This document shows, in pieces, positions 55,436 through 64,000 of a stretch of DNA of 64,000 nucleotides. The translations under genes were made by a program, and so were the position numbers. The first letter of the stretch is position 1, and the number at the start of each line of letters is the position of its first letter. The notes beneath the pieces were generated by a model that searched no databases, was not told where the DNA came from, and saw only the letters and a program-made list of their open reading frames with translations. This stretch comes from Lactococcus nasutitermitis (GTDB lineage: Bacteria > Bacillota > Bacilli > Lactobacillales > Streptococcaceae). The DNA lies in contig NZ_BOVQ01000005.1 of the NCBI RefSeq assembly GCF_018403765.1, forward strand, positions 186,001 through 250,000. The letters are read 5' to 3'.

Positions 55436-56482
55436 TTGGTAAAAATACTAAATGATAGTTTTTTACGAGCAGCACGTGGCGAAAAAACAGACCATGTTCC
55501 TGTCTGGTATATGCGTCAAGCAGGACGTTCACAACCAGAATATCGGAAAATCAAAGAAAAATATTCACTTTTTGAAATTACACATCAACCAGAACTTTGC
55601 GCTTATGTCACAAAAGTCCCCGTGGATAATTACGGTGTGGATGCGGCAATCCTTTATAAAGATATTATGACGCCCATGCATGCAATGGGGGTAAATGTTG
55701 AAATAAAATCTGGAATCGGTCCAGTCATTGAACATCCGATTAAAAATTTGTCAGATGTTCAAGCACTTGAAAAAATTTCACCTAAAGATGATGTCCCTTA
55801 TGTACTTGATACTATAAAACTCTTGACCGAAGAGCAACTAGCAGTCCCACTTATCGGATTTTCTGGTGCTCCGTTTACTCTTGCAAGTTATATGATTGAA
55901 GGGGGACCATCAAAAAATTATAATAAAACGAAAAATTTGATGTGGTCTGAGCCAGAAACTTGGTTTGCTTTGATGGATAAACTAGGTGATATGATTATTG
56001 CTTATTGTCAAGCACAAATTGAAGCAGGTGTATCAGCCATTCAACTTTTTGATTCTTGGGTGGGGGCATTGGGACAAGAAGATTATCGAAAGTTTATAAA
56101 ACCTGTGATGACACGGATTTTTACAGCTCTACAAGTAGAAGAGGTTCCTCTTATCTTGTTCGGTGTGGGAGCAAGTCATTTAATAAAGGAATGGCAAGAG
56201 CTTCCAGTGAATGTTATTGGTTTGGATTGGCGCTTGTCTATAAAAGATGCGCGTCAGTCAGGTTTGACAAAGGCTATCCAAGGAAATTTAGACCCATCAG
56301 TCTTACTCGCACCATGGAAAATTATTGAGCAAAAAACAAAAGAAATTTTAGATATGGGGATGAAAAAACCAGGGTTTATTTTTAATCTTGGACATGGTGT
56401 TATGCCAGAAGTTAATCCTGAAACTTTAAAAAAACTCACGGCCTTTGTCCATGAGTATTCATATAAGAAAGGGATTTTGTGA
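55436..56482 (+). CDS. hemE: Uroporphyrinogen decarboxylase
   Basis: Converts uroporphyrinogen III to coproporphyrinogen III. About 348 aa from TTG 55436, 8 bases after GAGG; a TTG two codons earlier is too close to the site. [10 protein letters not shown] (22-31) is the substrate Arg motif, the Asp in [12 protein letters not shown] follows, and [17 protein letters not shown] is signature 2. Not known from typical lactococci, which makes its presence in this otherwise lactococcal chromosome notable. Confidence 0.95.
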   Translation: MVKILNDSFLRAARGEKTDHVPVWYMRQAGRSQPEYRKIKEKYSLFEITHQPELCAYVTKVPVDNYGVDAAILYKDIMTPMHAMGVNVEIKSGIGPVIEHPIKNLSDVQALEKISPKDDVPYVLDTIKLLTEEQLAVPLIGFSGAPFTLASYMIEGGPSKNYNKTKNLMWSEPETWFALMDKLGDMIIAYCQAQIEAGVSAIQLFDSWVGALGQEDYRKFIKPVMTRIFTALQVEEVPLILFGVGASHLIKEWQELPVNVIGLDWRLSIKDARQSGLTKAIQGNLDPSVLLAPWKIIEQKTKEILDMGMKKPGFIFNLGHGVMPEVNPETLKKLTAFVHEYSYKKGIL

Positions 56483-56556
56483 GTTATTTGAAAAATCTTA
56501 TGGTAACTCAGCAATAATTTTTTAACTCATGAAAGTTCATAAAAAGGAGATTTAAA

Positions 56557-57546
56557 ATGTCAGAAGAAATAAAAGTTGTTAGTCCTGAAGCGGTAATTCA
56601 ATTTCCAACAGGTACAATCAAAGCGAGTACTTTGAATTTAATGTTAAAGAAAATTTCATTTGAATTGGGCTATTGTGATGAAAACAATCGTTTTCGTTGG
56701 TTCTCAGATAAACCCAATCGATTGCGTGCACGTCGGATTGAAACGATTGGTGAACCTGTGTTACAACTTCATCCACGGATTGCTGATAAAGTAGAACGCC
56801 TACTTAATAGCTTTGAAAAAGGTGAAATGGATAGCTGGGTCTTACGTTTTCCTAATCCAGCAGGTGAGCCAAACAAAGGATATAAGAAATTCATTGCTGT
56901 TTATGATGATGAACAGCATTATCTTGGCAGTATGGATGCAACCGTTGACATTGCTATTTTTGAAGGAAAAACAGGTAAACGTACACCGGATACTTTGCCA
57001 GAATTTCCTACGGAAAAAGGTAAACTTGATATTCGTGAAGAAAAAGTGGCCGGACCTTCAGAAGTTGTTGGAACAGATGTTGTGATTGACTTTCCAACAG
57101 GTGCGATTAAAGCGAGCACTTTAGATACAATTTTGAAACTTTGCCCTTTTGAAATGGGCTTTTGCGATGCAGAAGATAATTTTCGCTGGTATACAGATAA
57201 TCCAAAACGTGTCCATCATCGGAGAACATCAGCGATTGGTGAATCTGTCTTGAAATTACACCCAAAAGTGGCTCACCACGTAGAAAAACTTTTGGAAGAC
57301 TTTCATGCTGGTACAAAAGATGAATGGGAATTTTGGTTCCCTAAACGTGACGGCTCGCAAGGTCAAATGTATCAAAAATTCATGGCGGTTCGTGATGAAG
57401 AAACTGGGGAATATCTTGGTTGTATGGATATTACAGTCAATATCGACCAATTCTTTAGCGAAGAAGAGTTGGCAGCGATGAATTTAGGACCAAAGACTGG
57501 TATGGGAGACCACCCAGCAGGACATCCAGAAGCAGGTAAAAAATAA
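56557..57546 (+). CDS. Tandem PAS-domain protein (DUF438 PAS-like) inside the hem operon
   Basis: 329 aa made of two similar repeats. Repeat 1 (about 12-135) and repeat 2 (about 170-296) both run FPTGxIKAST, a leucine-rich helix, F/EMGFCD or ELGYCD, RWY/F-TD-P, IGE-VL-LHP, V-LL--F--G--D-W---FP, KFxAV-DE--YLG-MDxTV-I. This matches the PAS domain seen at the C-terminus of DUF438 haemerythrin-like proteins, without the haemerythrin part. H72 and H235 are the equivalent LHP histidines, 163 residues apart, and each repeat has a cysteine before the Asp (C40 and its partner). No membrane, kinase or DNA-binding part. AAGGAG start; its TAA overlaps the hemY ATG. Function unknown; a role in sensing or carrying tetrapyrrole is inferred only from position. 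Confidence 0.8.
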   Translation: MSEEIKVVSPEAVIQFPTGTIKASTLNLMLKKISFELGYCDENNRFRWFSDKPNRLRARRIETIGEPVLQLHPRIADKVERLLNSFEKGEMDSWVLRFPNPAGEPNKGYKKFIAVYDDEQHYLGSMDATVDIAIFEGKTGKRTPDTLPEFPTEKGKLDIREEKVAGPSEVVGTDVVIDFPTGAIKASTLDTILKLCPFEMGFCDAEDNFRWYTDNPKRVHHRRTSAIGESVLKLHPKVAHHVEKLLEDFHAGTKDEWEFWFPKRDGSQGQMYQKFMAVRDEETGEYLGCMDITVNIDQFFSEEELAAMNLGPKTGMGDHPAGHPEAGKK

Positions 57547-58952
57547 TGAAACACATTGCAATTATTGGCGGGGGGATTACAGGACTTACAGCGGCATTCT
57601 ATTTGCAAAAAACAATTGAAGAACAGAAGTTAGATATTGATTGGAAATTATTTGAAGCGGATAAACGTTTGGGCGGTAAAATCGAAACAGTACATCGGGA
57701 CGGTTATATTATTGAACGAGGTGCAGATTCTTGGTTGGCACGTAAGTCATCAATGGTAGATTTAGCAAAAGAACTAGGGATTGATGACCGTTTGGTACAT
57801 AATGCAACAGGTAAGGCTTATATTCTTTTGAATGATAAGCTACATCCAATTCCTGCAGGTTCTATCATGGGTATTCCAACTAATAAAGAGAGTTTTGATT
57901 TGAGTGAGCTTGTCTCTGAAGCTGGGAAAAAACGTGCTTATGAAGATTTGATTATTGGAAAGTCACCAGCTAATACTGACCAGTCAATGGGACAGTTTTT
58001 CCGTCGTCGTTTAGGAGACGAAGTCGTTGAAAATTTGATAGAACCTTTGCTTTCTGGGGTTTATGGTGGTGAACTTGACACGATGAGTTTACTTTCGACC
58101 TATCCACAGTTTTATGAAGTTGAGCAGAAATATGGAAATTTGATTGATGGAATGCGTCTGCAAAATGAAATGAATAAGAAAAATACACCATATACAGGTG
58201 GAAAACAAGGGATGTTTTATAATTTCAATACAGGTTTAGAAACAGTTGTTGATAAAATAAAAGAAAGATTACCTTACTCGCAGATATTTGAAAATACAAC
58301 TATTGAACATATTGAAAAAATTGGCAATCAGTATGAATTGACACTCGAAAATGGGGATAAAGAGATATTTGATAGTGTGATTGTGACAACTCCACATTAT
58401 ACAATGCAAAAAATGCTCAGCCAATATGACTTTTTGGATGAATTTAAGACAATACCTGCGACTTCGGTTGTGACGGTTGCTCTAGCTTTTGATAGAAGCT
58501 CCTTACCGCAAGATATTGACGGGACGGGTTTCTTAGTTTCAAGGAATGCGCATTATTCGATTACGGCTTGTACTTGGGTGCATAAAAAGTGGGCACACTC
58601 AACACCTGAAGGTAAGATTGTTCTACGTTGTTTTATGGGAAAACCAGGTGATGAGCGTTATGTAAATTTGTCAGATGATGAAATTGTAGATTTGGCATTG
58701 ACTGATTTGCGTAAAATTATGGATTTACAAGGAGAGCCCGAATTTGCTGAAATTTCGCGCTTAGCGAACTCTATGCCACAATACACAGTTGGTCATAAAG
58801 AACGCTTAGTAAAAGTTTATAATGAACTTGAAAAAGAAACTCCAGGTCTGTTTATTGCTGGTATGTCTTATACGGGTGTGGGTTTGCCTGATAATGTAAC
58901 AGCAGGAAAATTAACAGAAGAAAAAGCTCTTGATTATTTGAATAAAAAATAA
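57546..58952 (+). CDS. hemY: Coproporphyrinogen III oxidase / protoporphyrinogen oxidase (CgoX/HemY type)
   Basis: Oxygen-dependent FAD enzyme, 468 aa. GGGITGLTAAFYLQ at 8-21 is the FAD fold, then FEADKRLGGKIETVHRDGYIIERGADSW. The C-terminal FIAGMSYTGVGLPDNVTAG closes the FAD site. In Gram-positives it oxidises coproporphyrinogen to coproporphyrin. One-base overlap (TAATG) with the PAS gene couples their translation. Confidence 0.93.
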   Translation: MKHIAIIGGGITGLTAAFYLQKTIEEQKLDIDWKLFEADKRLGGKIETVHRDGYIIERGADSWLARKSSMVDLAKELGIDDRLVHNATGKAYILLNDKLHPIPAGSIMGIPTNKESFDLSELVSEAGKKRAYEDLIIGKSPANTDQSMGQFFRRRLGDEVVENLIEPLLSGVYGGELDTMSLLSTYPQFYEVEQKYGNLIDGMRLQNEMNKKNTPYTGGKQGMFYNFNTGLETVVDKIKERLPYSQIFENTTIEHIEKIGNQYELTLENGDKEIFDSVIVTTPHYTMQKMLSQYDFLDEFKTIPATSVVTVALAFDRSSLPQDIDGTGFLVSRNAHYSITACTWVHKKWAHSTPEGKIVLRCFMGKPGDERYVNLSDDEIVDLALTDLRKIMDLQGEPEFAEISRLANSMPQYTVGHKERLVKVYNELEKETPGLFIAGMSYTGVGLPDNVTAGKLTEEKALDYLNKK

Positions 58953-58967
58953 GAGTTTAACTCTTGT

Positions 58968-59008
58968 TGAGTGAGAAGGGAACGTAAGTTTCCTTTTACT
59001 CTTTACTT
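58968..59008 (+). terminator. Hairpin between hemY and hemA
   Basis: GAGTGAGAAGGGAAC and GTTTCCTTTTACTC pair with G-U pairs around GTAA. The following T run is interrupted (TTTACTTTT), so it is probably an attenuator or mRNA-stability hairpin and not a full stop. Confidence 0.5.
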
Positions 59009-59020
59009 TTAAGGAAAATC

Positions 59021-60304
59021 ATGCAATTATTAGTGATTAGTTTAAATTATAAAAAAGTACCGATAGAAATACGTGAAAAACTCTCCTTTTCTGAGGAGGA
59101 ATTAAAAACTGCGATGCAGGCTTTAAAAAATGAGCAAGGTATTTTAGAAAATGTTATTTTATCAACTTGTAATCGAACGGAAGTTTATGCACTTGTAGAT
59201 CAGGCTCATCGCGGAGAGGATTATATCAAGCGTTTTTTGGCAAATTGGTTTCATTTAAAGCTTGATAGTTTTAAAGATTATGTTGTTATCTATCAGGAAA
59301 AAGAAGTTGTAAACTATTTGTTTCGTGTGACTTGTGGTTTAGAATCTTTGATTGTGGGAGAAGAGCAAATTTTGCGGCAGGTGAAAGCAAGTTTTGCTTT
59401 AGCACAGGATAATAAAGCGACGGGAAGCATTCTTAACCGCTTGTTTAAAGAGGCGATTACTTTGAGTAAGAAAGTTCATACTGAAACGGCTCTGAGTCAT
59501 AATTCGGTCTCTGTGGGGACGGCAGCGGTTCAGCTGGCAAAACAAGTTGATGTGAACTTTCATGAAGCTACTTGTCTTGTGATTGGTGCTGGGGAAATGA
59601 GTGAACTTTCTGCAAAATATCTTTCGGCGCAAAAAATTGGGCAACTGATGATTAGTAATCGGACGTATTCTAAAGCAGAAAAATTAGCAGAAAAATATAA
59701 GGGAAAATCCATAGCTTTGTCTGACTTGAAAAAAGCTTTAATAACGGCGGATGTGGTATTTAGTTCTACTTCCGCAAAGGATTTTGTGATTACGTCAGAT
59801 TTGATGTCAGAAGTTAAAAAGCAACGAAAAAATAGTTCACTTTTTTTGATTGATCTCGCAGTGCCACGAGATATTGACCCTGATATTATCAAATTTGACG
59901 GAATTGAATTGTATGATATTGATGATTTGCAGTCCTTAATAAATAATAATGTTGAAGAACGTCATAAAGCAGAAAAAATTACTGAAGAGATGATTCTTCT
60001 TGCAAGTGAAGAATTTCAAGATTGGTTGACTGGTCTTGAAGCTGTACCTATCATCAGCCGTTTGCAGGATAAGGGAATGAGAATTCAGCAACAAATCTTA
60101 CAAACTTTGGAACGCAAACTTCCAGAGCTTGATGAACATGAAAATAAAACTGTCAATAAGTTGACAAAAAGTATTGTCAATCAGATATTACGAGAACCTA
60201 TTTTAGTAGCAAAAGAACTAGCGCATGAAGAAAATGCAAAGGAAAAGCTTGAGTTATTTCAAAAAATTTTTGATTTAAAGCAAGAAAATGTGGAGGAAAA
60301 ATAG
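59021..60304 (+). CDS. hemA: Glutamyl-tRNA reductase
   Basis: Commits glutamate to tetrapyrroles (C5 route) by reducing Glu-tRNA to glutamate semialdehyde. 427 aa; catalytic C50 in [27 protein letters not shown] near 108, the NADPH fold [15 protein letters not shown] near 187, and the C-terminal dimerisation helix. AAGGAAA site; the hemY-hemA gap of about 68 bases is the largest in the operon. Confidence 0.95.
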   Translation: MQLLVISLNYKKVPIEIREKLSFSEEELKTAMQALKNEQGILENVILSTCNRTEVYALVDQAHRGEDYIKRFLANWFHLKLDSFKDYVVIYQEKEVVNYLFRVTCGLESLIVGEEQILRQVKASFALAQDNKATGSILNRLFKEAITLSKKVHTETALSHNSVSVGTAAVQLAKQVDVNFHEATCLVIGAGEMSELSAKYLSAQKIGQLMISNRTYSKAEKLAEKYKGKSIALSDLKKALITADVVFSSTSAKDFVITSDLMSEVKKQRKNSSLFLIDLAVPRDIDPDIIKFDGIELYDIDDLQSLINNNVEERHKAEKITEEMILLASEEFQDWLTGLEAVPIISRLQDKGMRIQQQILQTLERKLPELDEHENKTVNKLTKSIVNQILREPILVAKELAHEENAKEKLELFQKIFDLKQENVEEK

Positions 60305-60306
60305 AA

Positions 60307-61299
60307 ATGAATATAAAATTTGCTCGTCATCGTCGTTTACGCCAAAATGCGACAATGCGCAAAATAGTACGTGAAAATCAAATAAATATTGCTGATTTGA
60401 TTTATCCGCTATTTGTTGTGGAAGGTAAAGGTATCAGGAATGAAATTCTATCAATGCCTGGTCAGTATCAATTTTCACTTGATAAGTTGGAAGTTGAGAT
60501 GCAAACAGTAAATGCGTTGGGGATTCCAGCAGTTATCTTGTTTGGAATACCTGAGTATAAAGATGCTGTGGGTTCAGAAGCTTACAATGATGAAGGAATT
60601 TTGCAACAAGCGATTCGGATGATTAAGGAAAAGTTTCCGAAGATTTTAGTGATTGCGGATACTTGTTTATGTGAATATACAGATCACGGACACTGTGGTG
60701 TAATTGAGCATGACTGTGTTTTAAATGATGAAAGTTTGGAGTTGTTGGTTAAGACGGCGGTTTCTCAAGCGAAAGCTGGTGCTGATATTATTGCACCATC
60801 AAATATGATGGATGGTTTTGTTGTAGCTATTCGGACTGGACTTGATGAAGCAGAATTTGAAATGGTGCCTATTATGAGCTATGCAGTCAAATATGCTTCG
60901 GCTTTTTATGGACCATTTCGAGATGCGGCTGATTCTGCACCACGGACGGGTCCAAAAGACCGCAAAGGCTATCAGATGGATTCTGCAAATAGCCGTGAAG
61001 CAATGCGTGAGGCACAATCCGATGTTGAGGAAGGTGCAGATTTCTTGATTGTTAAACCTGCCTTGTCTTATCTTGATATTACACGTCAAGTGCGCGATCG
61101 GTTTGATTTACCGATTGTTACTTATAATGTTTCGGGTGAATATAGTATGGTTAAGGCAGCGAGTCAAAAGGGGTGGATTGATGAAAAAAGGATTGTTATG
61201 GAGCAACTTGTCAGTATGAAGCGTGCAGGTGCAGATATGATTATCACTTATTTTGCCAAAGATGTGGCGACCTGGTTGACAGAAGGATGTGAGGAGTGA
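60307..61299 (+). CDS. hemB: Delta-aminolevulinic acid dehydratase (porphobilinogen synthase)
   Basis: Joins two ALA to porphobilinogen. 330 aa. Zinc-type cysteines C120, C122 and C130 in [15 protein letters not shown]; active-site lysines K195 ([10 protein letters not shown]) and K250 ([10 protein letters not shown]). GAGG before ATG, 2 bases after hemA. Confidence 0.96.
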   Translation: MNIKFARHRRLRQNATMRKIVRENQINIADLIYPLFVVEGKGIRNEILSMPGQYQFSLDKLEVEMQTVNALGIPAVILFGIPEYKDAVGSEAYNDEGILQQAIRMIKEKFPKILVIADTCLCEYTDHGHCGVIEHDCVLNDESLELLVKTAVSQAKAGADIIAPSNMMDGFVVAIRTGLDEAEFEMVPIMSYAVKYASAFYGPFRDAADSAPRTGPKDRKGYQMDSANSREAMREAQSDVEEGADFLIVKPALSYLDITRQVRDRFDLPIVTYNVSGEYSMVKAASQKGWIDEKRIVMEQLVSMKRAGADMIITYFAKDVATWLTEGCEE

Positions 61300-61303
61300 A
61301 AAG

Positions 61304-62596
61304 ATGTTTGAAAAATCAATAAAAGCTTATGTGGAAGCACAAAAAGTTATGCCTGGTGGGGTTAATAGTCCTGTTCGTGCCTTTAAATCAGTAGGGATGA
61401 ATCCTGTGTTTATTGACCATGCTAAAGGCTCAAAACTTTATGATATTGATGGGAATGAGTATATTGACTATGTTTTGTCATGGGGGCCTTTGATTTTAGG
61501 TCATGCAGATGACCAAGTAATTGGAAAATTGCAAGAAGTGGCCGCGCGTGGGACGAGTTTTGGGGCACCTACGGAAATTGAAACAAAGCTTGCGGAACTT
61601 GTCATTTCACGTGTAGCTTCTGTGGAGATGTTGCGTATGGTAAATTCTGGAACGGAAGCAACGATGAGTGCGCTACGGTTGGCACGTGGTGCGACAGGAC
61701 GTAATAAAATTGTGAAATTTATTGGTTGTTATCATGGTCATGAAGATTCTCTATTGGTTAAGGCTGGCTCAGGCGTTTTGACGTTGGGCTTGCCTGATTC
61801 ACCAGGCGTACCTGCTGGTGTAACCGAGGATACTTTGACAGTAAATTACAATGATTTAGAGGCGGTGGCTGAGCTTTTTGCAACTTATGGCTCTGATATT
61901 GCGGCGGTGATTGTGGAGCCTGTGGGAGGAAATATGGGCTGCGTTCCTCCAGTTGCTGGTTTCTTGGAGGGATTACGTAAGATTACTGCTGAAAATGGTG
62001 CTTTATTGATTTTTGATGAAGTTATGACAGGTTTTCGTGTGGACTATCATTGCGCGCAGGGGCTTTATAGTATTGAACCTGATTTAACTTGCTTTGGCAA
62101 GATTATCGGTGGTGGTTTGCCAGTTGGTGCTTATGGTGGAAAGCGCGAGTTTATGGAGCAAGTAGCGCCTGTTGGAAGTGTTTATCAGGCAGGAACTTTA
62201 TCGGGGAATCCATTAGCGATGACGGCTGGATTTGAAACGTTGAGTCAGCTAACAAAAGAATCTTATCAAGAATTAGAGCGTTTGGGGGATAAACTTTTGA
62301 ATGGCTTACAGGATGTGGCTGATAAATATGCTGTGCCTTTTGTGACACATCGTGTAGGTGCGATGTTTGGAATTTTCTTTACTAATGAGAAGGTAATTGA
62401 TTTTACGACGGCAAAAACTTCAGATACGAATGCTTTTGCATTATTTTTTAAGACAATGCTTGAAAATGGAATTTATCTCGCACCATCACAATTTGAATCA
62501 GGTTTTTTATCAACGGCACATTCTGATGCAGATATTGAGAAGACTTTAGCAGCAGCAGATGTTGCTTTTAAAGTGGTAAGTGAGCATAAAAAATGA
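61304..62596 (+). CDS. hemL: Glutamate-1-semialdehyde 2,1-aminomutase
   Basis: PLP enzyme making ALA from GSA. About 430 aa from ATG 61304, 7 bases after GAGGAG (an upstream in-frame ATG-like start at 61289 overlaps hemB and is rejected). PLP lysine K266 in [23 protein letters not shown] near 245, and [17 protein letters not shown] near 143. Confidence 0.95.
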   Translation: MFEKSIKAYVEAQKVMPGGVNSPVRAFKSVGMNPVFIDHAKGSKLYDIDGNEYIDYVLSWGPLILGHADDQVIGKLQEVAARGTSFGAPTEIETKLAELVISRVASVEMLRMVNSGTEATMSALRLARGATGRNKIVKFIGCYHGHEDSLLVKAGSGVLTLGLPDSPGVPAGVTEDTLTVNYNDLEAVAELFATYGSDIAAVIVEPVGGNMGCVPPVAGFLEGLRKITAENGALLIFDEVMTGFRVDYHCAQGLYSIEPDLTCFGKIIGGGLPVGAYGGKREFMEQVAPVGSVYQAGTLSGNPLAMTAGFETLSQLTKESYQELERLGDKLLNGLQDVADKYAVPFVTHRVGAMFGIFFTNEKVIDFTTAKTSDTNAFALFFKTMLENGIYLAPSQFESGFLSTAHSDADIEKTLAAADVAFKVVSEHKK

Positions 62597-63468
62597 GAAA
62601 ATTACGTGTTGGAACGCGGAAAAGTCCGCTGGCAATGAGACAAACGGAACTTGTGATTGAACAACTTTTGAGGGGGAACCCTGATTTGGAAATTGAAGTG
62701 GTGGGTTTGTCAACGCAAGGAGATAGAGATCAGAAGTCAGATTTATCAGTTATTGGTGGCAAGGGGATTTTTGTTACGGAGGTTGAAAAATCTTTACTGT
62801 CTGGTGAGATTGATTTTGCGGTACATTCTTTGAAAGATATGCCTGCCCTTTTACCGTTAAATTTGACTTTGGCTGCTTTTCCTAAACGTGCTAATCCATT
62901 AGATTGTATTGTCTATGAAGGAGAAAATCCGCTGAATAAATCTGGTTTGATTCGCCTAGGAACGAGCTCGGTAAGGCGTGAAAAGCAGTTGAAAAATCTG
63001 TTATCAAATGTGACGATTGCTCCTATTCGTGGGAAAATTGAAACGCGTCTTGAAAAATTAAAAGGTGAACAGCTAGATGGTATTGTTTTGGCATGTGCTG
63101 GACTTGAGCGTATGGGCTATGAGGCAAATCTGACGTTGGAAGTTTTGACGGCAGAGCAATGTGTGCCAGCTTGTGCGCAAGGAATTTTGGGCTTAGAATG
63201 TCGGGAAGATGATTTAAAAATGCTGAGCTTGCTTAGAAGTTTGAATGATGAAGAAACAGCGGAAGCGGCTCAAGCGGAGCGAAAATTTCTTGCTTTGATG
63301 AATGGAAACTGTGATATTCCACTTGGGGCTTTAGCACAAAAATCAGGAGATAGCTGGATTTTCCATGCTTTCTTGGCAAAATCACAAGAGGATGTTGGAC
63401 GGAAAATTGCGTTAGAAGGTGCTAATCCGTCTGTTTTGGCAGAGGAAGCTTTTGAGCAATTAAAATGA
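62593..63468 (+). CDS. hemC: Hydroxymethylbilane synthase (porphobilinogen deaminase)
   Basis: Polymerises four porphobilinogens. 291 aa, slightly short. [15 protein letters not shown] at the start, [10 protein letters not shown] near 81 (catalytic Asp), and the dipyrromethane-cofactor cysteine C240 in [11 protein letters not shown]. Overlaps hemL (ATGA) and hemD (ATGA), so tightly coupled. Confidence 0.95.
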   Translation: MRKLRVGTRKSPLAMRQTELVIEQLLRGNPDLEIEVVGLSTQGDRDQKSDLSVIGGKGIFVTEVEKSLLSGEIDFAVHSLKDMPALLPLNLTLAAFPKRANPLDCIVYEGENPLNKSGLIRLGTSSVRREKQLKNLLSNVTIAPIRGKIETRLEKLKGEQLDGIVLACAGLERMGYEANLTLEVLTAEQCVPACAQGILGLECREDDLKMLSLLRSLNDEETAEAAQAERKFLALMNGNCDIPLGALAQKSGDSWIFHAFLAKSQEDVGRKIALEGANPSVLAEEAFEQLK

Positions 63469-64000
63469 AAAAAATTTTATTGTTACGTGAGGATAATCGC
63501 GCGGATAAATTATTTTTTAAAAAGCGAGCTTATCAAGTGCTAGAGGTGCCTTTGAGTCGTTTGCTTGTTAGAAATTTGACAAAAAAAGAATGTGCGGATT
63601 TGACAGAAGCTGATTGGTTGTTTTTGACGAGTCAAGCTCCTGTCAAAATGTTGTTTTCGTTTTTGACAGAATTGTCAAAAATTCCAAGGATTGCTGTGCT
63701 TGGGAAAAAAACGGCACAAGTTGTTGAAGAAATTGGTTTGACGGTTGATTTTATACCAGATGTGGCAACAAAGGAAGCTTTGATAAAGGAATGGCAGGCG
63801 AAATTTCCAGCAGAAGCTAAAATTTTTTATCCAAAAAGTAATTTGGCAGATGATAGTCTGAGTCAAAAATTGCTCAATTGTCAGGTGACATCTGTTGTTT
63901 GCTACGAGAATCAATTTTATGAGGAACATCAGTTAGTATTGGAAAAAATCTTGCGTGAAAAGGAAATTTCGACGGTTTATTTTGCTAGTCCGTCAAGCTG
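63465..64000 (+). CDS. hemD: Uroporphyrinogen-III synthase, N-terminal part (runs off the right edge)
   Basis: 178 codons are visible, starting [17 protein letters not shown] and overlapping hemC by ATGA. WLFLTSQAPVKML near 51 and the IAVLGKKTAQ segment near 75 match the HemD fold, a poorly conserved family, so position in the operon weighs heavily. A palindrome variant, TTGACAGAATTGTCAA, at 63663-63678 is read LTELSK, as in other repeat-bearing genes. Confidence 0.85.
   Translation, partial: MKKILLLREDNRADKLFFKKRAYQVLEVPLSRLLVRNLTKKECADLTEADWLFLTSQAPVKMLFSFLTELSKIPRIAVLGKKTAQVVEEIGLTVDFIPDVATKEALIKEWQAKFPAEAKIFYPKSNLADDSLSQKLLNCQVTSVVCYENQFYEEHQLVLEKILREKEISTVYFASPSS
63663..63678. repeat. 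Palindrome near copy in hemD
   Basis: TTGACAGAATTGTCAA, centre AATT instead of AACT, still perfectly framed as LTELSK. Confidence 0.65.

Overview
This window looks like the chromosome of a low-GC Lactococcus-type member of the Streptococcaceae. The evidence is lactococcal gene order, notably a folate cluster folA - small orf - clpX - engB - folB - folKE - folP - Nudix - folC and the block ilvDBNCA. A guanine-class riboswitch ahead of xpt-pbuX, an L10 leader ahead of rplJL, a CodY-like box, PurR boxes and strong AGGAG ribosome binding sites fit the same picture. It does not behave like textbook Lactococcus lactis: from 54.4 kb to the right edge it carries an almost complete C5-type haem biosynthesis operon, which lactococci and streptococci are generally held to lack. 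Species cannot be fixed from the sequence alone.

Layout. 0-4 kb: a partial B12-binding radical SAM gene, murT without an adjacent gatD, aldB and a COG2509-type flavoprotein. 4-12.3 kb: truB, ribF, an atypical lactate/2-hydroxyacid dehydrogenase, tpiA, a choloylglycine-hydrolase-family enzyme, an aldo/keto reductase, a small membrane protein, hemW and a GH25 lysozyme-like protein. 12.4-21.7 kb: dCMP deaminase, acyl-ACP thioesterase, a NagD-like HAD phosphatase, a Lit/DUF1461 membrane protein, guaC, riboswitch-xpt-pbuX, a secreted 5'-nucleotidase with inserted repeats, and trmL behind an unidentified structured leader. 21.9-31 kb: the folate/clpX cluster, a deoxynucleoside kinase, an isochorismatase-like hydrolase and rarD. 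31-32.3 kb: rplJ-rplL. 32.5-36 kb: a glutathionyl-hydroquinone-reductase-like protein, a GNAT, an orphan amino-acid-binding lipoprotein and an M20 amidohydrolase. 36-39 kb: an NrtR-nadR-pnuC NAD salvage regulon with two matching operators. 39-47.5 kb: cutA, a 23S rRNA/tRNA m5U methyltransferase lacking the usual cysteines, an ASCH protein, a second COG2509 flavoprotein, a methyltransferase, an aldehyde dehydrogenase, an AI-2E family exporter and a TPR protein. 47.6-54.1 kb: ilvD-ilvB-ilvN-ilvC-ilvA. 54.2-64 kb: hemH-hemE-(tandem PAS protein)-hemY-hemA-hemB-hemL-hemC-hemD (cut by the edge).

How it fits together. The hem genes encode every step from glutamyl-tRNA to a metallated porphyrin except the final coproheme decarboxylase (ChdC/HemQ), which is not visible. 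No HemN or HemF oxidase is seen, so the route should be the Gram-positive coproporphyrin route. The unknown component is a 329-residue protein made of two DUF438-like PAS repeats, translationally coupled to hemY. This is the best candidate for an undescribed tetrapyrrole or redox sensor/carrier. A second genome-scale curiosity is a 16-bp palindrome, TTGACAGAACTGTCAA (or its reverse complement), present in eleven perfect copies and several near copies both inside genes (often read as LTELSK) and between them. Copies cluster at 0.6-14.6 kb and 43.5-47.5 kb, and I saw none in between. Almost all genes are on the + strand.
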